From Bicyclus anynana (lineage: Eukaryota > Arthropoda > Insecta > Lepidoptera > Nymphalidae), in assembly GCF_947172395.1 (NCBI RefSeq), contig NC_069095.1:3844001-3908000 (forward strand): a stretch of DNA of 64,000 nt, written 5' to 3'. Positions 1-11,829 of the stretch are shown here, piece after piece. Within the stretch, counting starts at the first letter, position 1; each line of letters starts with the position of its first letter. Both the position numbers and the translations under genes were made by a program. Below the pieces are notes generated by a model that was given only the letters and a program-made list of their open reading frames with translations, did not search any database and was not told where the DNA came from.

Positions 1-275
1 TTCTTAGATTGCCCTTGCTTTGAATAATTTCCAATGCTTCGGTGACATGATTAAAATCTATTTCAAATCTCGAAAATTTTTCCAAGAGTCATGCAAAAGA
101 AACTGAGACTAGTGTCGCTAAAGAATATAGAAAACGACTTAAATGAAATTGTAACAGCATGGCATAGTGTCCTTCTAATGTTACTTATTTTGTGTTAAAT
201 AATGATTTATACGCACATAGTCAATAACATTGTCAATATTATTTACAATATTTAAGGTCAGGTTGCATAAATGGT

Positions 276-855
276 GGACAAAGAGCCTGCGATAGCCAGA
301 TGCACCTCATTTTAAGGATGCGGAAAGTTTGACTGCCTGTGATACTATAGGTCGATCATCATCATCATCTCAGCCGATGGACGTTCACTACAGGACATAG
401 GCCTTTTATAGGGACTTCCAAACATCAAGACCTTGAACCACCTGCATTCAGCGAATCCCTACGACTCGCTTGTTGTCGTCACTCCCTTCTTAAAGGTTTC
501 TCAAAGGTAGCAGATTCTAAGGGTCCAGTCAAATCTGACCCTTGAACCCTTGAAACCTGCTACCTTCCAAAAGCTTCACCGTCCAAACTTCATAATCGGT
601 TACCGTACTTATGGTAGAAGCAAAAGCGGTGGCTACACTCCATTGATGCATAAATGCATTGCATACTCTGTGGACTCATTTTTAACCTGTATTTTAAAAG
701 GAATCTTTTCATTTTGCACAATTGTTACATATAGTGTGTCTACCCTAGTTGGGTGACCACGCCACCCAACTGACGGGACGCCACTGAGCATAAACAGTCA
801 AACTTTCAGCCTTCTTAAAAAGAGGAAAGTCTGGCTATGTCAACTCTCGTTCTAT
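276..855. mobile_element. Long-inverted-repeat (fold-back) element, copy 1
   Basis: The left end reads GGACAAAGAGCCTGCGATAG then a CCAGA/AAGG/TGAAAGTTT-type arm. The right end carries the reverse complement of the same arm (CAAACTTTCAGCC, then GTCTGGCTATG). A smaller inverted core (GGTAGCAG ... CTGCTACC) lies near 505-565. An RTE 3' end is inserted at about 355-484. No transposase ORF is visible, so this is non-autonomous. Confidence 0.65.
355..484 (-). pseudogene. RTE-clade retrotransposon C-terminus, decayed
   Basis: On the minus strand this reads as the last residues of an RTE endonuclease/reverse-transcriptase, ending in a KSL..AYV...TSIG stop pattern followed by a (GAT)n tail. Several stops interrupt it. 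It sits inside long-inverted-repeat copy 1, so it inserted later. Confidence 0.6.
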
Positions 856-3566
856 AGTATGTAGCACGGCTTAGGAGTATGTAGGAATATGCTAAGCTGT
901 CAATTGTTTTTTTATATAAATGAATTGAGATGTTTTTCTAGAATTAAATGTATATAGGCTCTGCACATGACTACCGTAATTCCAGGCTATTTATAATAAA
1001 CAAGCACTGACACATGTAAAAAATGATTTAATCAATTTGTAATCGATCATTACTTCTTATTTAAGTATTAAGTGTAAACAGTTATACAGATTTATATCTT
1101 ACTAGTTAGGTGTCAGCAATATTTTTTATGATTTATATGTGAATTTTCGTACAGTCAGCATCGAATTAACTTAAACTTACGAAATAAATTTTAAAATCAA
1201 AATATTTACTATTAAACACGCAATAATTTTATTAAGAGATACGTAACATATTTTTCACGTTAATACAATAACATATTATCGTATTTCAAACGTACGATAA
1301 CGATACGATTATTGTAAATTACGGCGAGCGAATACATTCGTTTGTTTTTCACATCGGAAAAGGTTCGCTTAATTTTGGAGTGATTATCATTGTAAAATTT
1401 ACTAAACGGTAGCTGATTAGAAAATTACTAAATTTTCATAAAACTACAGAAATATCTTTCAAATTCTTGAACTAACTAAAAATGGCTATAGGCTATGTAG
1501 TTAGTCTACGCCTTGGCCTCTCTAGAAGTCCTATATTAGAACGAGTATCCAAAGCTGCTTTCAAAATCTTACCAAATTCGGCTAGGCAGGGAGAACAACA
1601 CGAGCAGAAAAGGGGAGTGTTGAATCGATCGTTAAGGAATTCCTTAACCCTACATCCAAGACTTACAAGTCCTGGACTTTGCTCGGAGTTTTTCTCTCTA
1701 CCACGCGATGGACCCGGCACTGCACAGTGAATCTATGGAATGCTAAGATATACGTCTCTCTATCGAATAAAAAATATATTTTCTTATTCGATAGTTACAA
1801 AAATAGGAATTGTGTAAAATACTCATGACAACAAATGTAGTTTCTTAAGATATTAAATTACATTGCTACATTTAATTCATCAAACTAAAATGTAGTGTTA
1901 TGTTACAAATTAAATTTAAATACAAATTTAGTTGTTTGTTTTTTTACGATTTTAATCACGCTATCAGAGTAATTTTCATCCTGTCAAGAAATAGGGAACA
2001 AGAAAGGGATATAAAAATAACTTTGAAACGGTCGCCTGATAATATATAGTCTGAAATATTCAAGAACAGCTCGAGCGAATATAATAAAATTTAATAAATA
2101 TCTGAAGGTGACTGTACTCACTCGAAGTAAGGTATAGCGCGGAATATGGATAGTTAAACTCTCCGGTAGTCGGCAAGACTGTGTCTATTAATCACCTAGT
2201 TGACGCCTATGGGGCGGAGCCTCGGCTTATTAATTCGTGAGGAATTATTAAATCGACGCCGCGCCACAATGGCCTGGCGATTACAGAGAATAATTTGTCT
2301 TACAATCGAAACATAAGAAATGATCAAGTCGTTGATCCCTCATACTGATACGATGATGTCGTTATTGATATACGAAGCCGAGATATCATGTTTTAGACTT
2401 ACTGGAAATAGTAAATGAAATAAAAATACAGAAATATAAAACAATGACAAAGTAATAAAAAAATTGTCTACTATCTGTAGACTATATTTTTTTATATTTC
2501 CCCGAACATTTTAATATATTGCCAATGTTATATATTAAAATACATGTTTTTAGCAGAAGCTTCAAAAGTGGATTAAAAAAAAAGAAAACCCAATGTCGAA
2601 CAAAGGTATGATTTACAATACTTGTTAAGACAACTATTACGAATTAAAAAATCAAACTGTAACCAAAATAAGACCCTAGAATGGCAGAGAATGACCTTGA
2701 GTGAAGCCACGCATTTGTGAACGTTGTGTGTAGGGTTAAAAGCGTCTTTGACGGTTAAGTAACACTCCCCTTTTCCATTCAAGTCACTCTCCCCGGTTAT
2801 CCCAAGTAATCCATAAATAATTACACAACAAGAAATGTGGACGGCTCAAACACCACGAGCATACTGAGGCCGAACATTCGACGAGCGCCTTAACCCGCAA
2901 ATAGTTCTCGCCAACCGATCGCTACCCCTCTCTAAATCCCTAGTCTCTACGGAAACAAGTCGCGCCAACTATCGTCGGCACGAGCCAACACAAGATCGAG
3001 CCACGTCATATCCGTCTCAGACTACAATTTCCAACAATATATTACTTACTTTTAATATTAGGCTAAGGCTAAAAGTTGAAGACTAAAATAATACGGACAT
3101 ACTCAATACTATACTCAAATGGCATTGAGTTGCACACGAATTATTATTTATTTAACTCGGAAAAAAAAATTAGATAATATTTTGATGAGACTTTAAAACA
3201 AGCAGGATTAGAAATTGCAGCAGTTTTGGCACTAGCATGTGTGTTTATTTAGATATTATTTTTCTTTAGCTTTTAGTTCTAGCTATAATACGTAAAAATA
3301 CATTGGAAGAAAGTCATATCTATGGTTATCATATCAACGGTCGTATTACGTTACGTACTGTTCCATATCCATCAACAACATCTTGAAGCGTATCATCAAT
3401 TACATTGACAACGGTATGAACGATTGTTTTGACAAATAAAAGACGAGTTATATCGTGGGCCTATTCAAAAACGTATCACGGGTAAAGAATTCTTTGATGA
3501 AGAATAGACTGGAGGCAATGTTAACTATATTAGAGCTTACCGTATCGATGTAGAGTACCATATAAA
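856..3566. other. AT-rich intergenic DNA with GC-richer blocks
   Basis: No gene recognised. GC-richer unique blocks lie at about 1480-1730, 2100-2320 and 2820-3010. The first contains an 18-bp perfect palindrome, GTTAAGGAATTCCTTAAC, at 1631-1648, and is open on both strands for about 75-82 codons without any recognisable motif. These blocks could be regulatory; that is inference. Confidence 0.4.
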
Positions 3567-3767
3567 TCTATACTAATATTATAAAGCTGAAGAGTTTGTT
3601 TGTATGTTTGGTTGAACGCGCTAATCTCAGGAACTACTAGTCCGGTTTGAAAAATTATTTCAGTGTTAGATAGCCCATTTATCGAGAAATGCTATAGGCT
3701 ATATATTATCCCCGTATTCCTACGGGAACGGGAGCGACGCGGGAGATGCCGCGCGGCTTCAGCTAGT
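3567..3767 (-). mobile_element. Retroelement 3'-end family D (GCCGCGCGG / TTATAATATTAGT)
   Basis: On the minus strand it starts CTAGCTGAAGCCGCGCGG and ends in a CTTTATAATATTAGTATAGA tail. The same family recurs at 9084-9286, 21170-21311, 28256-28460 and 44383-44575. It resembles 3' ends of insect non-LTR elements or SINEs; the class is not settled from sequence alone. Confidence 0.7.
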
Positions 3768-5619
3768 TATTGCTGTTATTTGGTTTATGACATTTTTTAA
3801 AAAAAAAAACAAAAATAAATTCTACCTACTACTTAATAAGATCATTCAGTAGGTACATTTTACAATACTCAAAACAGCCATATAATTCCATTTTGATTTA
3901 CACAAAAAGCAATGATAACAAACAGTTAAAGTGTAAATCTCCAAAATTCCTGATTTAATTCAAAAAGTATAAATCAAAGACACAAACAATAAAACATATT
4001 AATAGATCGACTTAGTGTACACTAAATTTAATAAATCATAAATTGATGAAAATCTCGTTAAAACCAACCTTAGACGAAGTATTCTTTTGATACCTACTTA
4101 GCAAATAGCGACAGTATTTATATTAGGCCTAATAAAAAACGTAAAATAGCACCCTGATCCAATAATCCTAGTATAAAACGGCGCCATTGGGTTATGAAAA
4201 CTTAAATTTACGGTTTTCGTATAGAATAAATATTGTAAAATGGATTCAATTTACATATATCATTAGGTTTATTAATGATTTTCCGAGTGCTAAAACTAAT
4301 TGCTTAGATAGCTGCAGTGCTACACTTGCTACTGCATCAGACGGTTAATTATAACAGGTCGTAAAGCGGTTTCGCAACTTAGCTATTTATTGGTGAATAA
4401 CTAAGCTTAATTGTCTGGCCGGGTGTCTAACACTGAATAAGGCAAAGCTGCAATTACTATAATGTGTTGACTGAGCAAATAAACTAGCAACATTACGTGC
4501 ATGAAAACTATTATGATTGTTTTAATTTGCATTCAATTCAAATATTAAGTTTCGAAGAATTTCGTGACTTTATTACAGTTCTGACAGCGAACTATTAAAA
4601 GCCATCATCTCTATTCTATCCTTCTACTGCGTTCTGGTCTTATTTACACAAGATAGAACTTAAAAAAAAATGTTTTGAGTACCCCTAAAAGGTAGGTAAT
4701 CTTTAAAAAAAAAACAAAGATTTGTGTTCATTATAATCTATCTGCGTAAGTAACTCATACAAAAAGTCAAAATTTAAAAATTTTGCATAAATCGATATTC
4801 AAAATATTGTATAAAAATCTCCATTGATATATGTATTATAACCATTGTATGATAAAAATAAAATGATTCAACTCAATGATTTCAATAAGTTTATCTGCCA
4901 AACAAAATATGCATAACATGTTTGGTAACTTTGTAAAACATCAGCAAGTCCTCGGTAGATTACAAGCAAGTCTCGGTATCAATTTTGACGATTTCTATGA
5001 TGCATGCAGTAGTTTATTTATCGGGATCCGAGTTCAAATTACAATTTTAATTTTTTTTAGAATTATATTTTCTATATGTTCTCAACTGTACTGAAGATAG
5101 GCTTTGGACGTGATTAGTTCTTTAGACTCTACTAGAATCTTTCTAGCTGCATTCTGATTTGATGCTGTGTTGTTAACAGGATTTTACTCATGATTTATAA
5201 AATCTCACTTATGTTTAGTTAGCGTAGTATTAGTTCTAGATTTACGATTAAAAACAGGTGAAATTGCAATCAGCTGATTTTTCACTTTTAAAAAAGTAGT
5301 AAACTTTGGTATGACACTGATAAATTACACTAAGAAGACCAAGTAATTACTCAAATTAATATGTCTGTGTCTATCACTTATCCAAATTGCAGACAGGATT
5401 TGTTTTTAACGGTGTTTATTTTTTGTGCGAAATATTCACAGGGTCATCGACCTACAGGATCTTGCTATTTTTTAAATAGACTTAGTTCTTGTCTCAGTGG
5501 TAGTAGTATTTTTTTTAATTTACACAGAGCTTCAAAGACGATACAACTGAGTCATTTTTTTGTAGTTTTTATACGCTAAAGCGTGAAGCTTGTATAAATA
5601 CAAGCTTCACTTGTGTAAA
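3768..5619. other. AT-rich intergenic DNA
   Basis: No gene or recognised repeat family. A perfect hairpin with 12-bp arms and a 4-nt loop (GTGAAGCTTGTA / TACAAGCTTCAC) lies at 5583-5610, next to the family E repeat. Confidence 0.4.
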
Positions 5620-5905
5620 AAAATCTTGGAGTCTTAATTTGACCTACGTCCCGGTCTTCGATTAGGATGAAATTTCTCACACGCTCTGAATTCTGATGAC
5701 AATACAAGACTAGCTAAGAAATGTGGCGGCGTCCCCATTATGGCGGACTGGCTGTTTGAAATCCACCCCCCTTGATATGGATATCACATGAAAGGGTTTG
5801 CTGTCAGGAATACGAAAAAAATAGTCACGTGACTTAAATCCAATATTTGTAATTTTCAGTGCGTGCTAAAAGCATGTTTTTTAGTTTTTTAAACTATTTT
5901 TTTTT
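5620..5905 (-). mobile_element. Repeat family E, minus copy
   Basis: This is the reverse complement of most of 12865-13110, including the segments ATGGCGGACTGGCTGTTTGA, GGTCTTCGATTAGGATGAAA and the run of As and Ts before the end. It has no coding content and is probably a 3' UTR fragment of a non-LTR element. Confidence 0.65.
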
Positions 5906-7785
5906 ACGCTTAAAACAATCTCAGGTTAACAGTAGGTAACAGAGGTTCTATAGAATAACAATATTTCACATTCCCATAAGAGGTGACCACTTGACGGGTC
6001 GCGATCTCACCGACAGCGTTGATGGAGTATTATTTTAGGCATGCGACTGTGATGGATTCGATCGCATCCCTCATTGGACAACCAGCGTTGCCGCAGTGCT
6101 TATGGCTTGTGCACTCGCGCGCCGAAAATACCTCAGTGATGATGATATAGTGCTGTTAAAACTGAGCTGTTGTTATAAATTACACTTTTAACAGTTAAAC
6201 AAGTTTACAAACAAATTATTCTGCTAACAAAATGTATTTATTTTGCCGGACTAATTTATGTGTCCGTGTATACAGCTTGATATTTAAAGACTGCAGAAAT
6301 CCTGCTCATGTTGCAAATTTATAAAAGTTTTATTTATTTTCGTATATTTGTTACATAATAACGCAAACACGACTGATTGGATTTGGATGAAATTTGAATG
6401 ACAAAGTAGTTATAAAACATAACTTCTTACCTCGGTATTTCTCATAAAATAAATATAGTGTAATAATAGTAGCAGTTATTAAATTTAAAATTAAAAAAAA
6501 AATACCGAAATATGTTTTTACATAACGTGTAGTCTAGCGAAACGACAGTTTGAACTGACGGTTGAGACGACCAGCTCATTTTACCTTTTCTCTAAATCCT
6601 TTTAAGTGGATTACCTACCATGTGGAGGAAGTCAAGGGACGGGCGGCATAAAAACAATATACTAATACTGATGTTAATTTAAATTCATTACGATGACAGT
6701 CGTCAATCTAATGAAACGTAATATCTAGTAATAAAAAATCATAATAAAACAAAAAAGTAATTAAATGGAAATACAAGACAAGCTGATGTTAACAACAGAA
6801 ACAGCGTACAGTATGGATCAAACGCAACGATCAACGAAAGCCGTCTCTCGGGTATAAATTATTTATGTAAATTTTTTCGACCGCTCAAAATTGTATTTCA
6901 GTATCGACGTGATTAATGTAGACGGATTTTTCACTTCGCTTCTTCCTAACGAAACGATCGAACAAATGACGCTGCGATTGGTAAGCACTCAGACGAACGT
7001 CTGCTGGGAATTCATTAGAATTTCTTCGGGAGAAGAATGACCGTGATTTCACAATATTGTCTGGCTGACAAATACGATGTCATCGCAAAAAGAAGAAATT
7101 TTCGTTTCGCTCAATAAAGGAGCGTAAAGCGATTGAGCGCAATCACAAATCCTATAAAAGACTCCTCGGTCACGTAATAAGGAACGATAAGGTATCCAGG
7201 CTTAGACAAAAAGGAACGACCGCGCTTAAATTCCTAAGGTTGAGGGTCTTTTTTAAATTAAGTGTATTATAATGAAAAATATGGTCGGATCGTGATTCGA
7301 GACCTGTACTCAAGTGATATTTCCGACAGGGGCCGAGGGGCGCATGCGTTAAATGAAATCAAAAGGATTAAGAGCATCTGCCCGCTTGTTATTCAAATCG
7401 ATTGGGAGCTCGTTTATCATTTTAAATAAGCTACTGCTAGATAAATGCGGGGTGTGGTTTGTGTGCAACAAAGGAAGCGGTATTCGGTAGCTCAATTAAA
7501 AAACCAGTTATATTATGAAATGAATAAATGGGAGCCGAGTTTGAGGTATGCGGCTTTGGAATTGCTGACAAATTAGCTGTATTGATGGTGCTCTGACAAA
7601 GTGATTACAATGTTACTGCATTGAACTGGTATTTGATTCAAACACTACACATTCAATTAACGCACATAACATCGATACAACGCTAAAAGCTGACATTATA
7701 GCTCTTACGTATGAGATTAACGGTAGAACAAGTGCCTACAATTATAAAAAAGTAAGCGACACCGGCAACTTCATTCGCATGAAAC
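5906..7785. other. Intergenic DNA with a GC-richer unique block
   Basis: No gene. A short fragment reading GATTGGATTTGGATGAAATT near 6376 is typical of insect retroelement 3' ends. The stretch 6820-7400 is GC-richer and non-repetitive in this window and is a candidate regulatory block. Confidence 0.35.
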
Positions 7786-8025
7786 GTGATAGCCCAGTGG
7801 ATATGACCTCTGCCTCCGATTTCAGAAAGTTGGGTTCGAATCCGGGCCGGGGCATGCCTGTGTTTCAAACGGTGAAGGAAAACATCGTGAGGAAACCTGC
7901 ATACCAGAGAATTTTCTTAGTTCTCTGCGTGTGTGAAGTCTGGTTAACTATTGGCCTCTCATTCTAAGACGAGGCTCGTGCTCAGCAGTGAGCCGAATAT
8001 GGGTTGATAACGAATGAACGATACC
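7786..8025 (+). mobile_element. SINE family A, internally shortened copy
   Basis: tRNA-type A box in GATAGCCCAGTGGATATGAC and B box in GGTTCGAATCC, then the CATCGTGAGGAAACCTGCAT core and the CAGTGAGCCGAATATGGGTT end. Compared with other copies, part of the segment after the B box is deleted and the (GAT)n tail is decayed. Confidence 0.85.
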
Positions 8026-9083
8026 GGGATAAAAAGTAGCATATTTAAATACAAGGTATAGTCTATCTACATATATACGGCGTACCTATATACAAGGAAA
8101 CATCTACTTGTAAACTTTCTACACAAAACTTTCCCTGATATTAGTGTGATGGCTAATTATTATTAATAACATTTTGTCATTTAAGTAAATACCTTATAAA
8201 TAACATAGTCGTACAAAGAGTAAAGCCTCTCCTGATTATATAATATGCCGGGGCTTATTTCGCTCCGATACTTCGATGCGGTTTGGCAACGAAGCTACGT
8301 ATATTAGGGAAGCAGCCAATTATGAACTGAAGCAACGAAAATACTCTTTGATGTTATTAAGCTGACCGAAAGCCGAAGACTAAATGGGTAAGAAAAAAAT
8401 TAAAAATTACTTTCTATACCTCATTACAAAGACTTATTAGATTAAGCGTTACATAATCAATGATATACGAGATCATCTATACCTACCTACCTACCTATAC
8501 CTTGGCTCGGTTGGACCAGATGTTGGATACTGAAGGTATCCATGTTTATATACTATCCATGAGAGGGCGAGGGTGTGTTGTGAAAAGGTCTGTCTTTAGA
8601 GCCCTGACCTCTCTACTTGGACCTTCAAGTCTAGCAACGGAAAAATTAAAAAAAAAAAAATTTTTTTTTCGAAAAGTTGTTTAAAAAGCCACATTGGTTT
8701 CTAATATATTTATCGACCAAAAAATAAAAGACCAAAATTTTAGTTAAGTTTGTTAATTGACAATATTTTTCAATCATGTAGATATATATAAAAAACCAAA
8801 GTAAACAGAAGACGTTCGCTAACTGAAAACATGAATACAAAATCTAATTTGCGTTTCTAAGAGATGTTTAGAGAAAATAAATTAATATTGAATGCGAACA
8901 AATACATCACGAGGCGCGGGAAAACACGACGTGTTTTCCTTACACAAACAATTAACAAGTCGAAGCAAATTACTTGAGTATTGAGGAGATGTTTACAAAT
9001 TTAAGGACTATTGTCCCGTTGCGATAAAATATCCGAGAGGGTGGCTCTACGTACAACAGTAGCAGAATGAATTTTATAGACGA
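8026..9083. other. AT-rich intergenic DNA
   Basis: No gene. A short CCTA repeat lies near 8481-8500 and an A-run followed by a T-run at 8648-8669. Confidence 0.4.
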
Positions 9084-9286
9084 CTAGCTGACGCCGCGCG
9101 GTTTCATCTGCGTGGTTCTCGTTTCCGTAGGAGTACGGGGATAAAATATAGCCTATAGCCATCCGCGATAAATGGGCTATCTAACACTCAAAGAATTTTT
9201 TCAATCGGACCAGTAGTTCCTGAGATTAGCGCGTTCAATCAAATAAATAAACAAACTCTTCAGCTTTATAATATTAGTATAGACTA
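9084..9286 (+). mobile_element. Retroelement 3'-end family D, near-complete copy
   Basis: Begins CTAGCTGACGCCGCGCGGTT, continues through GGGGATAAAATATAGCC and GGACCAGTAGTTCCTGAGAT, and ends CTTTATAATATTAGTATAGA. It is well matched to the 28256 copy. Confidence 0.75.
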
Positions 9287-9400
9287 GACAATATCGTCGT
9301 TATGGTTTCCGCTGCAGAGAATAAGTTTAGCAAAGAAAGACATTTTACGTTCTCAGCCCATTGCATACTTCAGCTTTGTAATTCTACTTTGTTGTTTTTT

Positions 9401-9500
9401 GGCTGGTGGGAAGCTTCGGCCGTGGCTGGTTACTACATTCCGCCAAGCGATTTAGCGTACCGATACGATGTCGTGTAGATACCGACAGGGGTGGTCGTTT
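9401..9500 (+). mobile_element. SINE family B, internal fragment
   Basis: Matches GGCTGGTGGGAAGCTTCGGC, CCGCCAAGCGATTTAGCG and TACGATGTCGTGTAGA of the family B body. Both the tRNA head and the tail are missing. Confidence 0.7.
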
Positions 9501-9635
9501 GGAGAAGTAGCAGCTTTTTTCAAATCGTTACCAACAGTTAAAAGTGGCGAAAGGCACCTAAGAGTATGTGGCTGAAGACTGAACACACAATTTCTCATAT
9601 TATCTCAAAAATAAATGCATTTTATACTTGAACGT

Positions 9636-9680
9636 TTGAGAACCTCCTTCTTTTTGAAGTCAGTTAAAAATTAAAATAAA
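9636..9680 (-). repeat. Repeat family H fragment
   Basis: The reverse complement reads GACTTCAAAAAGAAGGAGG, matching the better copy at 33335-33420. Confidence 0.4.
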
Positions 9681-10146
9681 ACTAACAAAAATACGTATAA
9701 AAGGATATGAGGTTAAAAAATGTTTGAATCTCAACACTAGTAATCGTGAGGACAAAACAAATTATTCGAGCATTGTGAAGGTGTTTAGAAAATTGGGCAC
9801 AATTGTCCTGCCGAGTTAAATCTTTGATAATGTATTTGGAGAAGGGCAAAAAAAATAAATCTCAGTTAATTGGGACGCGGACAAGCTGCGACTCTCGACA
9901 GCATAATGTGCGCGCTCCTTTGTTGGCGTCACATTCTTCTTGGCCGAGATGAATGTATCAAATTAACTGAGCTAATATAACGATGGGAACTTTGATCGCG
10001 CTATGTTGTTCAACTAATGCGTCGGCTGACAACTGCTAATGAAAACTTAACAGTTTTATAGTTTCTTTTCTGTTATTTAATAAAATGGGAATTTCAATTA
10101 CTTGTTTAGATGGAATAATGTTGTCTATATATAAACAACAACGTTT
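9681..10146. other. Intergenic DNA
   Basis: No gene or recognised repeat. Moderately GC-richer between about 9880 and 10030. Confidence 0.35.
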
Positions 10147-10208
10147 TACAGGAATGTAGAAGTAAAGCAGTCATCAGTCTTAGACTGCTTTACTTCTACA
10201 TTCCTGTA
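10147..10208. repeat. Perfect 26-bp hairpin with 10-nt loop
   Basis: Arms 10147-10172 and 10183-10208 are exact reverse complements (TACAGGAATGTAGAAGTAAA... on the left). The loop is ATCAGTCTTA. Size and shape are compatible with a small-RNA precursor or a fold-back insertion product. Confidence 0.85.
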
Positions 10209-10507
10209 CTCACTAAAATTTTAGAATTAATGATTGTAGTTAATGGACGCTCACAGCTAGACCTCAGTATTTTAGAAAGATTTCCGAAGACGAATATACA
10301 ACGTAGATATTTCATAGAATAATTACATTATTTATTTTGGGATGAAAAATAATTAGGCAACGTCAACTCCAAAGAAGGTTTAATCATTATTATTTAAGTT
10401 AAATTAAACTGTAGATTTTTTTAAGTCACGAAGGTATTCAATTCTTTGAGTTAAATCAAGCTCAAGCCTTTTATATGATAGACGTGTAAACAAAATAATA
10501 AAGTATA
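10209..10507. other. AT-rich intergenic DNA
   Basis: Nothing recognised between the hairpin and the next SINE. Confidence 0.35.
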
Positions 10508-10858
10508 CTCATCATCATCATCATCATCATCATCATTATCAACCCATATTCGGTTCACTGCTGAATCCGAGTCTCCTCTCAAAGTGACGGGGGTTATGCC
10601 AATATTATATAAATTATAATCTACTACGCTGGATTAATACGGATTGGCAGACTTGCCTCACCACACATAGATAACTAAAAAAAATCTCAGGTATGCAAGT
10701 TTCCTCACGATCTTTTTCCGTCACCCTTTGAGAGATGTTATATTGAACTTCTTAAAATGCACATGACTAAAAAGTTGGAAGTGCGTGACCCGGACCAGAT
10801 TCGAGCCTACGCCCTCCAGAATTGGAGGGAGAGGTCATATTATTTACAACTATCACGA
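10508..10858 (-). mobile_element. SINE family A, near full-length copy
   Basis: On the minus strand it runs from a tRNA-like head (GTGATAG...GAGGGCGTAGGCTCGAATC, B box region) through the CCTCACGA core to a long (GAT)n tail at 10508-10537. A short insertion with AT-rich sequence interrupts the body near 10600-10640. Confidence 0.85.
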
Positions 10859-10942
10859 TTCAAAACGGATGTAGGTATACTAAAGATTTCGGTAAATACG
10901 TTTTGTATATCTGGTCTCACAAGTTTGTATCTACTACTAATT

Positions 10943-11021
10943 TGACTCCCCTCTAATTCTGAGAGGAGACTCGAGCTCAGAAGAAGCCGTATATGGGTTG
11001 ATAATGATGATGATGATGAAT
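10943..11021 (+). mobile_element. SINE family A, 3' end only
   Basis: Contains CTGAGAGGAGACTCGAGCTC and ATGGGTTGATAATGATGATG. It faces the minus copy at 10508-10858, so the two (GAT)n tails form an inverted pair. Confidence 0.75.
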
Positions 11022-11484
11022 AATTTGACTAAATACATAACTAATACATCTATCGGAGTAATAATAGTAAGTATCTGTTGACTTTAACTTTACATTACAA
11101 AAGGAAGACCTATATATCACAATATCAAACATTAAGATTCCAGAGTAGAAAATATAACTGAAAATATTCTAACAAGACTTTATGTACAAATAAAGTAGAA
11201 ATATCAGACATACTAAGCGTGGCCCGCTGTAAGCCTACATACTTTATTGCCTGAATCTTCTGTTGAATATAAAAATTTCGCTGTAGTCATACTTGAGCAT
11301 GTGTTCAAATTCTAGAGTCATGTTTTATGTCCGAATTATAATTTTATTATTCATATACATACATTTTTAGACTTTCTGCTCCACCATGTTGAAGCCTAGA
11401 ATAAAAATATTTATTGTAACGATTCTAAGGGTTCGGCGTATTTATAACTAGCTCACGCAAGCAACTTTGTTCGTGTGAACATAA

Positions 11485-11600
11485 GATATCCGACTAATAT
11501 TATAAACGTATATATGTTTTTACTCTTTCAAGCCGAAACCACTGAATCGATTTGCCTGAAATTTGGGAAATGGACCCAAAATGGACGAAACCCTGGAGTA
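11485..11600 (-). mobile_element. Retroelement 3'-end family D2, interrupted copy
   Basis: Reads, on the plus strand, CTAATATTATAAACG then CCACTGAATCGATTTGCCTG and AGTAACACATAGG, the reverse complement of the D2 family seen at 23818-24037. It resumes after the SINE, from 11819 to about 11880. Confidence 0.6.
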
Positions 11601-11611
11601 ACACATAGGTT

Positions 11612-11818
11612 CATCATCACCATCATTATATTCGGCTCACTGCTGAGCTCAATGAAAGGGGTTAGGCCAATAGTCCACCAAGCTGGCCCAATGCGCATTG
11701 GAAGACTTCACACACAGAGAAATAAGAAAATTCTCTGGTATGCATGTTTCCTCACGATGTTTTTCCTTCAACGTTTGAGACACGTGATATTTAATTTCTT
11801 AAAATCACGGCTTTTATC
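11612..11818 (-). mobile_element. SINE family A inserted in family D2, with 11-bp duplication
   Basis: The SINE lacks its tRNA head and keeps the tail end (ATCATC) at the left. It is bounded by the direct repeat ACACATAGGTT at 11601-11611 and 11819-11829, which splits the host D2 repeat. This is a clean target-site duplication and shows insertion order: D2 first, SINE A later. Confidence 0.8.
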
Positions 11819-11829
11819 ACACATAGGTT

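Noticed and set aside
7786..7870. tRNA gene
   Set aside because: A and B boxes are present but the sequence continues into the shared SINE A body, and there is no foldable mature tRNA.
8648..8669. Rho-independent style terminator at the A/T runs
   Set aside because: Eukaryotic intergenic DNA with no gene next to it; simple-sequence slippage explains it.
10508..10540. CRISPR-like or coding trinucleotide repeat
   Set aside because: It is the (GAT)n tail of a SINE, without spacers.
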